From Lewinellaceae bacterium (GTDB lineage: Bacteria; Bacteroidota; Bacteroidia; Chitinophagales; Saprospiraceae), in the NCBI GenBank assembly GCA_016719605.1, contig JADJYW010000018.1, positions 1-13,947 on the forward strand: a stretch of 13,947 nt of DNA, written 5' to 3'. The notes beneath the pieces were generated by a model. The model did not search any database. It was not told the origin of the DNA and worked only from the letters and a program-made list of their open reading frames with translations. The position numbers were made by a program, and so were the translations under genes. Positions 7,980-13,947 of the stretch are shown piece by piece. The stretch's first letter is position 1. Every line of letters begins with the position of its first letter.

Positions 7980-8877
7980 TTATAAATTTAATATGACATG
8001 TACATCGGTAAAAACCTGCTCGTCCGGATAATAGATGCCGATGATGTAGCCCTGAGGTTCGGCGTCTTCGCCGGGCTTTGTCAAAATAAGGAAAGGAAAA
8101 ACTGATAGCCGGCCCCTTTTTCCGGGCCTTCGGTGGCGCCCGTCGTAAGCGACCATTGGTCCGGAATCCATAAAAATGGCTTGCGCAGATTTTTGTCGGC
8201 CCAGGCTTTTGCCTGCTGGAATGCATCCGTGTGATAACGGCTGCTTCGCCCCGATTCGGGGTTGTATTCCCCACGGCTGCTGCATCCGAACCACTTTCCA
8301 TGCACCACGACAAGATCAGGTTATTCCGTTGCCAACCCGTGCCGATCTCCCAATGCCCGCGCGGAATGATATCCCGGAACTCGGTGTGAAAGGCCACCGG
8401 CTCCATAATTTCAATAAAAACACGTTCAGGAAATTGGTCTTGCCGATCGTTCAGTGCCCTCCGTATGGTAGCGGCCGAACCGTCGCGGATGGCCGCCGAT
8501 GGTTCGCCAAACACCTGTACGATGAGCGCTTTCTCCACCACACCAACCGAAAATTTTTCCAGGCCGGCATTTTGGAGCCGTTCCTGCCAGACGCGGGCAT
8601 TGGCCACTTCGGTTTTGGCGTATTCGTGGGCACGCGTCACGGCGTACCACATCCAGCCCCAGACCGTCCACCTTTTTGCCAGTTCAAAAAAACTGCACCT
8701 CCTGGTCGGTCTTGTCGGCCACGGCAGCGCGTTTTTCACCCTTGAACTGCGCCGGCAGATCAAGCATTTTCAGATTGGAAACCTGCACGTCAAATCGGCC
8801 CGGGAACTGCTGTTCCAGCCAGGCCCCGACGGTTTCGGGGCTGTTTTTTTGCGAAAGCAACTAAAAAGGGAGAGCAT
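7980..8877 (-). CDS. Conserved-looking protein of unknown function, frameshifted
   Basis: Starting at ATG 8877 (MLSLFSCFRK) the frames join as SPETVGAWLEQQFPGRFDVQ, SNLKMLDLPAQFKGEKRAAV, DKTDQEVQFFLNWQKKVDGL, then EYAKTEVANARVWQERLQNA, KFSVGVVEKALIVQVFGEPS, RRALNDRQDQFPERVFIEIM, RDIIPRGHWEIGTGWQRNNL, YHTDAFQQAKAWADKNLRKP, and end YIIGIYYPDEQVFTDVHVIL plus NL. That is about 298 residues, with at least four one-base shifts (near 8850, 8680, 8310 and 8090). It has no clear signal peptide or membrane helix and looks soluble and cytoplasmic. I do not recognise the family. A strong promoter lies 40 nt upstream, and the secreted-protein gene begins 67 bp downstream on the same strand, so this is probably the first gene of a four-gene unit. 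Confidence 0.7.
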
Positions 8878-8916
8878 GAGAAAAATCCAGGGCGCGTGCC
8901 TGACCATTGTTTTTTT

Positions 8917-8948
8917 ACAAATGTAGGGCGACTGCGGCGTTTGGCAAA
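8917..8948 (-). promoter_or_regulatory. Bacteroidota-type promoter for the minus-strand cluster
   Basis: On the minus strand TTTG (8948-8945) is followed after exactly 19 nt by TACATTTGT (8925-8917), a full match to the TTTG-N19-TAnnTTTGY promoter of the Bacteroidota primary sigma factor. The expected transcription start is near 8910, about 33 nt before ATG 8877. It should drive the unknown gene 7980-8877 and, by read-through, the secreted protein and lipoproteins. Confidence 0.75.
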
Positions 8949-9238
8949 AGGTGGTTGACTTTCCGAAACAGTTGGTAAGCGCGCACGCTATTGGACATTT
9001 TCCAAATGCTCCGCAGAGACGCGGAGTTGTTGTTGTTTAAAAAGTGCCTATCCGCATATTGTACCCGGGTGCGTTGGACGAATGTATGGCCAAACCCCGT
9101 TCGGCGAAATCGCGCTCGGCGGCAGCGGCGAACGGGGCGCCGCAGTATATTTCAAAAAAAGTCTCCGCCTTTGTAATCTTTTTCACCTTCAGGCTACTTA
9201 TCGGAAAACAAAACATTCCAGGCGCCCACCGCATCGCT
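8949..9238. other. Intergenic region with two hairpins, no gene seen
   Basis: This stretch separates the divergent minus-strand cluster from the sigma-factor cluster. It holds a CTCCGC/GCGGAG hairpin (9009-9014 and 9021-9026) around AGAGAC, followed by a TTGTTGTTGTTT stretch. This resembles the CGCAGAGACGCGGAG repeat that I recall as common between genes in several phyla, and could also act as a terminator on the plus strand. A second stem, CCCCGTTCG/CGAACGGGG (9095-9103 and 9129-9137), encloses a GC-rich inner region. Open frames run through it on both strands, but none shows family-like sequence. I see no convincing consensus promoter for the sigma gene. Confidence 0.5.
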
Positions 9239-9721
9239 ATGTTGACACCCGAGCATATTTTTTTACAGCAAGTCGAGGCCAATATGGGCATCATCCGAAA
9301 GATCGTCCACCTGTATGTGGAGCACCCGGACGACCGCCGGGACCTGCAGCAGGAAATCCTCTACCAGGCCTGGAAAGCATTCCCGGGATTTCAGGGGCTT
9401 TCAAATTCTCCACCTGGCTGTATCGCATCAGCCTGAACACCGTGCTCACTTTCCGAAAACGGGAAAGCCGCAGTACGACCGCCCCGCTGGAGGCTGTCGG
9501 CCCCGATACTAGCCGCACCCGACGACAGCACTTCGGACAATGCCGAACGCCTGTACCACGCGATCCGACAACTGAAAGAAACCGACCGGGCGCTCATTCT
9601 GCTGCACCTCGACGGCTTCGGCAACGATGAAATTGCAGACATCGCCGGCCCTTCGGCCAACCATGTTGCCGTGAAATTACACCGCATCAAAACCGAACTC
9701 ACCAAACGCATAAACGCATAA
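9239..9721 (+). CDS. ECF-type RNA polymerase sigma factor, frameshifted
   Basis: An alternative sigma factor of the extracytoplasmic-function group, which directs RNA polymerase to a small regulon. From ATG 9239 (MLTPEHIFLQQVEANMG) region 2 reads IIRKIVHLYVEHPDDRRDLQ, QEILYQAWKAFPGFQG, then FKFSTWLYRISLNTVLTFRK after a lost G near 9395; the WLYRISLN segment is the hallmark of region 2.3-2.4. A second shift near 9510 leads to region 4: LKETDRALILLHLDGFGNDE, IADIAGPSANHVAVKLHRIK, ending ELTKRINA. The length of about 161 codons is normal for the group. The membrane-protein gene starts 3 nt after the stop, so the two are translationally close, as is usual for a sigma and its regulator. Start alternatives upstream lack family similarity. 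Confidence 0.92.
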
Positions 9722-9724
9722 ATC

Positions 9725-10331
9725 ATGGACATTCAAGAAGCATGGAAAAGCCTGAACGAAGGCCATTTCGCCTCCGGCGAAACCACGCGCCTCGCTGTTG
9801 GTGACCTGATGCGCCACCCCTCGGAGTCGCCCATGGCCAAACTGCGCCGCAAATGCCCGGATCAACATGGGGTTTGCCGTGGTTTTGCGATCCTTTTCGT
9901 GGTATTGTTCGCCTTAAACCCGCATCCATACATCCGGATTTGCCTCGGGTATTGATCCTGGCCTACCTCGCGGCAGTTGTTTTCACCGCACTCAAACTGC
10001 GCAGCCTGCCTCCCCTCCCGGATATGAGCGCCCCGCTGCTGACTGTGATGCGGGCCTACCACGACCAGTTGCGTGTCTGGCTGGACTTGCAGGAGAAGGT
10101 CGCCTTGTTCATCTATCCGGTTTCTGTCGTAGGCGGCGGTCTGCTGGGTATCGCCTCGGAGATTGACCTGGACACTGCGTTGCAAAAACCCGCTGTGTGG
10201 TGGATAGGCGGCGCCGTGGTCGTAATCACCCCGGCAGCGCACTGGCTGGCCCGGTGGATGGGGAAAATCGCCTTCGGCAAATACCTCGACCAGATCAAAA
10301 CCAACATAGACGTACTGGAAAATCGGAATAA
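9725..10331 (+). CDS. Multi-pass membrane protein, putative anti-sigma factor, frameshifted
   Basis: About 202 residues. The soluble N-terminus MDIQEAWKSLNEGHFASGET and LMRHPSESPMAKLRRK is followed by two close membrane helices (AILFVVLFAL; LILAYLAAVVFTALKLRSLP), a helical segment (MRAYHDQLRVWLDLQEKVAL), and two more helices (FIYPVSVVGGGLLGIA; WWIGGAVVVITPAAHWLARW). The end is KTNIDVLE plus a few residues. The frame changes near 9855 and 9945, and a lost A near 10322 hides a TAA at 10329-10331. It lies between a sigma gene (3 nt upstream) and a metallopeptidase gene (2 nt downstream). A short cytoplasmic N-terminus ahead of membrane helices fits the anti-sigma proteins often paired with Bacteroidota ECF sigmas, but there is no zinc-binding HxxxCxxC motif. 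The anti-sigma role is inferred from context. Confidence 0.7.
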
Positions 10332-10333
10332 CC

Positions 10334-11451
10334 ATGAAAATCAAAAAACAGCAACTGATTCAACTCGCGCTCGGCCTGGTTGTCGGCGCCATTTGCGGAT
10401 ATGCCGGCATGCAGTTCGGCAAAAACATGGGCAGTTTTGCCCCGATGGATGGCCCGGTGCAAAAAACGGCGACTATTGCCGTCGCTTTTTTCGCCATCTG
10501 GTTCGCTCTGGCCTTCCACGAACTGGCGCACTTAGTGACCGGCCTTGGCCAGGGCTTCCGGTTTCAACTGTACGTCGCCGGTTTCCTTGGTATCCGCCGC
10601 GACCCGGAAACGGAGCGCATTACCCCGTACTGGAATACCGACATGCAACTGTTCGGCGGTGTGGCAGCCACCTTGCCACAGGAAGATTCGCCCGATCTGA
10701 TCAAACGTTTTGCCCAGGGTGGTGATCGCCGGCCCGCTGGGGTCTTGGGCACTGGCAGCCGGTGGCGGGTTCCGGCAGGTTGGGCGCTCTCCCACGCAGC
10801 GGGTGTCGGACTGCGTTTGCTGGCGGTATTTTTATCGTCAGCGCGATTACATCGTTCTTCCTGTTTCTGGCTACCACCGTGCCCGGCAGAACCGGTATGT
10901 TTTCACCGACCAGGCGCGTTACTTCCGCCTGCGGTCGGGCGGAAAAACCGCAGACATCGAGCGGGCGATGCTCGGGTTGGTTGCCCAGGCCCATTCGGGC
11001 GAAGTCCCTGGCGGAACTCAATATGGCCGATGTGGAGGTGGTTCGGCAGGACAAGGACTACGCCGTGTATGCCGATTTGTACGCCTTTTTCGCACTATCT
11101 CGCTACCGATCAGCCGGATATGGCAGTGCAAGTGGCCGAGCGTTTGCACGAGCTGCCCGACGAGATGCCCGCGCTATTTCGGGCCGAAGCAGTGGAAAGA
11201 AGTGTGTTTGCCGCCGCTTATTTGAAAAACGACGCAGCGGCGGCCAATGCCTGGTGGCAAAAAATTGAAAAACAGCTAGCCAAACGCCATGACGTGTCGG
11301 CATTGCGGGTCAAATCGGCGCTTTCGCGTGTAAATGGAGAACCGGTCGAAGCCACGCACCTGGCCCGGACAGCACTGGCTTTGCTGGACAAAAAACCGGT
11401 GCTGAACGCCGGCGAATTACTGGAGCGACAGTTGTTGTACACCTCGTTTAA
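10334..11451 (+). CDS. M50-like membrane metallopeptidase (site-2-protease-like), frameshifted
   Basis: A probable intramembrane zinc protease. Residues 8-29 are a first membrane helix (LIQLALGLVVGAICGYAGMQ). A second helix carries the active site, FFAIWFALAFHELAHLVTGL, with HELAH at residues 62-66. After a frame change near 10720 an IAGPLGSWAL segment matches the GPL element next to the active site in M50 relatives. A further helix (FFLFLATTVPG) precedes FTDQARYFRLRSGGKTADIE, which corresponds to the DGxR-type segment holding the third zinc ligand, here read DQAR. The C-terminal part is helical and TPR-like (DMAVQVAERLHELPDEMPAL, RALKNDAAAANAWW-like text), ending near LLERQLLYTSF. The stop at 11449-11451 assumes a lost T; the present frame instead runs on into the LolA-like gene. 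Next to the sigma/membrane-protein pair it could release the sigma factor by cleavage, an inference from RseP-type systems. Confidence 0.75.
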
Positions 11452-11452
11452 A

Positions 11453-11490
11453 CACCCCGAAACCCGGGGTGCATCCCCAGATACCTTTTC
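11453..11490 (+). terminator. Hairpin after the metallopeptidase gene
   Basis: A perfect 7-bp stem CACCCCG/CGGGGTG (11453-11459 and 11465-11471) with a 5-nt loop starts 1 nt after the proposed TAA; a short T-rich stretch (CCTTTTCTT) follows only about 12 nt later. It is compatible with a weak or partial terminator, and it supports placing the end of the metallopeptidase gene here. The rest of the gap to 11588 shows nothing recognisable. Confidence 0.5.
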
Positions 11491-11588
11491 TTATCGAATT
11501 TCAACCAAAACCTCGGCGCGTTCTCGTTGTTTTGCATCCGTATTTTTTAACGCCCGTGTGGCTACACATCAAAATCAAACTCTTTATT

Positions 11589-12304
11589 ATGAAAAAACAC
11601 TCTTTTCCGCATTTCTGCTGCTCGTACTCAACAACTTCGCCACGGCACGGTCGGCCGAGGAAATCATTGCCAAACACATTCGCGCCACCGGCGATAACTG
11701 GAGCAAGGTCGAGGCTGTAAAAATGGAGGCCAATATCGCCTCCGAGTCCGCAGCCGGAATGGCTGTTGGCTGGACGATGACCTCCATCCGCAACAAAGGC
11801 CGCCCGTATGGACGTGTCGGTCATGGGCATGAACCAAACCTCCGTCGTCAACGGCGACAAAGGCTGGGCAACCAACCGTTCATGGGCCAAACCGACCCCG
11901 AACCGCTCACCGCCGACCAGGTAAAATCCATGATGGGCCAGACCGATATTGACGGCACCGTCATTGGTTACAAAGAAAAGGCTACACCGTGGGTTTGTTG
12001 GCAAAGAGGATGTGGAAGGCACCGAAGCGCTCAAAATCAAGGTCAACAAAGGCGGCAAAAGGTCAGATACATCCTGTACGACCGGAAACGTACTACGAAA
12101 TCAAGAACATCGGGTAGACGAAGTGGACGGCAAAGAGGTCGAAAGTGCTACGGTATTTTCCAACTACAAAACCGTGGACGGCATCGTAATGCCGCACTCC
12201 CTGCAATCGTCAGCCCGATGATGGGCAACACGACCATTACCCTCACCAAGGTCACGTTCAACCCGACCGTGGACATGAAGATGTTTGATATGCCGAAGAA
12301 GTAA
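11589..12304 (+). CDS. LolA-like outer-membrane lipoprotein-sorting protein, frameshifted
   Basis: A periplasmic protein with the LolA/LolB-like fold, of the branch annotated in Bacteroidota as outer membrane lipoprotein-sorting protein. From ATG 11589, restoring one lost A gives the signal peptide MKKTLFSAFLLLVLNNFATA. Then come AEEIIAKHIRATGDNWSKVE, MEANIASESAAGMAVGWTMT, DVSVMGMNQTSVVNGDKGWA, QTDPEPLTADQVKSMMGQTD, GFVGKEDVEGTEALKIKVNK, EVDGKEVESATVFSNYKTVD and GNTTITLTKVTFNPTVDMKM, ending FDMPKK and TAA. The length of about 238 residues fits the family. At least five one-base shifts. It follows the metallopeptidase by 137 bp on the same strand. True lipoprotein-carrier activity is not shown; many members of this branch bind unknown hydrophobic ligands. 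Confidence 0.88.
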
Positions 12305-12366
12305 ACGTACGCGATCACGGACGATACGTTCGAGATTAGAGGATGCATAAGTCACCGTAAGTCCTT

Positions 12367-12473
12367 GACGGCGAATTCATTTTGCAGGATAAACAGTTGA
12401 CAAGCGAATCCTTTTTATCCTGTCTGAAAATCAATTCCCGTCAAAGCCATGCTTTTGAGACAGCCTCTTCTGA
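12367..12473 (-). repeat. Palindromic intergenic repeat element, copy 2 (inverted relative to copy 1)
   Basis: An imperfect palindrome with arms 12367-12393 and 12414-12442: GACGGCGAATTCATTTTGCA on the left against the reverse of TTTATCCTGTCTGAAAATCA and the following ATTCCCGTC. The innermost 9 bp (CAGGATAAA/TTTATCCTG) are perfect. On the reverse strand it shares three blocks with the element at 2086-2240, in the same order: TCAGAAGAGGCTGT (14 of 14), GACGGGAATTGA (12 of 12) and GGATTCGCTTGTCAACTG (17 of 18). The long triple-unit stem of copy 1 is missing. It sits after the LolA-like gene. No protein is encoded. Confidence 0.8.
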
Positions 12474-12500
12474 CGCGCCCCCACGACACGAAGAAACAAC

Positions 12501-12545
12501 AGGCTCACAGCGGTTTTGCTAAAACATGCTCTGTGGGCCTTTTTC
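12501..12545 (+). terminator. Strong intrinsic terminator before the sortilin-like gene
   Basis: The 10-bp stem AGGCTCACAG/CTGTGGGCCT (12501-12510 and 12531-12540; one G-T pair) encloses a smaller GTTTT/AAAAC hairpin and runs directly into TTTT, a classical intrinsic terminator. It would end transcripts from the LolA-like gene and insulate the gene at 12600, which must then have a promoter within about 55 bp; I see no clear TAnnTTTG box there. Confidence 0.7.
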
Positions 12546-12599
12546 ACTCCGTGCGCCGCAGATAAAAAATTCCCTGTCATCAACAAACAAAAGCAATCC

Positions 12600-13947
12600 A
12601 TGAAGCGCATACTGCTCCTCCTTTCTTTGGCAAGCGTTGCGCTGCATTCGGCGCTGTTGCCCAAACCAGTCTCTCCTCGTCCACTTTCAGCGCCATCGAG
12701 GCCCGCAACATCAGGCCGGCCGTCGTCGAGCAGCCGTATCACCGCCATGAGGGTGTGCCCACAGACCCAAAAGTGCTCTATGTAGGTACCGCCGGCGGCA
12801 GCGTGGTAAATCCAGCACAGCCGGCATGACCTTCGAGCCGGTATTTGAAAAGTACCCGCAATCCATTGGCGCCATGGCCATTGATCCCGCCAACCCCAAC
12901 GTGGTGTGGGTGGGCACGGGCGAAAGCAACATGCGCAACAGCGTAGCCATTGGCCTCGGCATCTACCGAACTTCCGACGGTGGACGCAACTGGAGCCGCA
13001 TGGGGGCTTGAAAAAGTGAGCACATTTCCAAAATCATCGTCCACCCCACACAACCAAATACGGTCTTCGTTGCCGTGCCCGGCCGTTGTGGAGCAGACAG
13101 CCCCGACCGCGGCCTGTACCAAAACCACTGACGGCGGCAAAACCAGGGGAAAAATCCTGTAAACCGACGAAAAAACCGGCTGCGCCGACATCATCAGGGC
13201 CCGCGCAACCCCAATGTGCTGCTGGCTTCTGTGGCAAGTGCGTCGCACCCCCTACTCGTTCGCTTCCGGCGGCCCCGGCAGCGCTCTGCAAAAGCTTCCG
13301 ACGGCAGCAAAACCCTGGCGTAAAATCACCAACGGACTGCCCACCGGCGCGTTTGGCCGCATCGCGCTCGCCCTGGCGCCCAGTGCGCCCGACAACGTAT
13401 TTGCCATCGTGAGGCGAAAACGCCAGCCTGCTCATTTCCGCCGACAGCGCCTGAAAGTTGGAAACGCAAAGCGCCACCTCAAGGTGACCGCCCGCCCGTT
13501 TTATTTCCGGCACCCTACGTCCTTGGGCCACAAAGACCCCAAGCGCGTCTATCGCCCGGCTTTTTCGCTGTCTATCCAGCACCGACAGCGGCTATGCACC
13601 TTTTTCCGACGGCGGCAGCAGCAGCGGCTGGGTACACGCCGACCACCATGCCCTCGGATCAATCCGAATAGTACCAATCAACTCTACCTCGGCACCGACG
13701 GCAGGGTGTACATGAGCCCTCGACTACGGCGTTTCCTGGACGCACCTGAAAAAACCTGCCCGTGTCGCAGTTTTACCGAGTGGCTGCCGACGACAGGGCC
13801 CTATCAGGTTTACGGCGGTTTGCAGGACAACGGCTCTGGCGTGGCCCCTCCAAGCAAGGGCGGCATCAAACCGCGACTGGGAACCGCTCAACGGCGGCGA
13901 CGGCTTTGGGTGCAGCCCGACACAACCAACCCGGATATCGTGTTTGC
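12600..13947 (+). CDS. Sortilin/VPS10-like Asp-box (BNR) repeat protein, 3'-truncated, frameshifted
   Basis: N-terminal part of a large secreted beta-propeller protein, usually annotated in Bacteroidota as a VPS10 domain-containing protein or glycosyl hydrolase; the actual ligand or substrate is unknown. From ATG 12600 (MKRILLLLSLASVALHSALL) a signal peptide is clear. In successive frames: DPKVLYVGTAGGSVWKS-like text, SIGAMAIDPANPNVVWVGTG, ESNMRNSVAIGLGIYRTSDG and GRNWSRMG (Asp box SDGGRNW), SEHISKIIVHPTQPNTVFVA, TDEKTGCADIII, RRTPYSFASGGPGSAL, SDGGKTWRKITNGLPTGAFG (second Asp box), WVHADHHALWINP-like text near 13635, KNLPVSQFYRVAADD, VYGGLQDNGSG and NRDWEPLNGGDGF. The propeller continues past the window end. 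Frame changes are especially dense here. A full family member is around 1000 residues, so more than half is missing. Confidence 0.88.

Noticed and set aside
9037..9294. Minus-strand 85-codon frame upstream of the sigma gene
   Set aside because: It overlaps the sigma start and the GC hairpin, has no signal or family features, and no ribosome-binding context or promoter.
10334..12304. A single 656-codon open frame that would fuse the HELAH peptidase to the LolA-like protein
   Set aside because: The join runs through non-coding-like sequence with a hairpin at 11453-11471, and both halves contain stretches in the wrong frame for their families. It arises from compensating indels and a hidden stop, not from a real fusion.
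1..13947. Programmed ribosomal frameshifting as the reason for broken genes
   Set aside because: Shifts occur in both directions, many per gene, in unrelated families and without consistent slippery sites or downstream structures.

Overview
The window looks like chromosomal DNA from a Bacteroidota bacterium, most likely a Saprospiria-type environmental lineage. The reasons are the gene families (DUF4953-type zinc metalloprotease, sortilin/Asp-box protein, LolA-like protein, membrane-bound winged-helix regulator), at least one promoter with the Bacteroidota TTTG / TAnnTTTG architecture, and palindromic AATCCTGT-type intergenic repeats. No RNA gene, CRISPR array, transposase or phage gene was found.

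Almost every recognisable gene is split by one-base frameshifts, mostly in short homopolymers (for example a lost T, C or A in the aldo/keto reductase and LolA-like genes, and a gained A inside the HEVGH site of the metalloprotease). Fragments in successive frames join into full-length family members. I therefore read these as uncorrected sequencing indels, not decayed genes, and give whole-gene coordinates across the breaks. Two genes are uninterrupted: 6572-7912 and 5367-5930, both in a visibly AT-richer segment.

Layout: (1) 1-2064 +, the 3' part of a metzincin-like zinc metalloprotease. (2) 2086-2240, a palindromic repeat element. (3) 2292-3277 +, YghZ-type aldo/keto reductase, converging on (4) 3294-3816 -, a DinB-family protein. 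(5) A divergent regulatory region with phased TTTACA repeats and a promoter, then 3949-4357 +, a small secreted protein, and 4392-5291 +, a membrane-anchored winged-helix regulator. (6) A minus-strand cluster 8877 to 5367: an unknown soluble protein, an unknown 446-residue secreted protein with a Gly-rich linker and CPDG repeats, and two tandem near-duplicate lipoproteins, probably led by a good promoter at 8948-8917. (7) A plus-strand cluster 9239-11451: ECF sigma factor, multi-pass membrane protein (putative anti-sigma) and an HELAH membrane metallopeptidase, followed by a LolA-like protein (11589-12304). (8) A second copy of the palindromic element in opposite orientation, then a strong terminator. 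(9) 12600 to the end, a sortilin-like Asp-box repeat protein cut by the window edge.

Most products are predicted to work in or beyond the inner membrane. The two most interesting groups are the sigma / membrane protein / site-2-protease-like set, which resembles an envelope-stress signalling module, and the secreted-protein plus duplicated-lipoprotein cluster, which I cannot assign to any known system.
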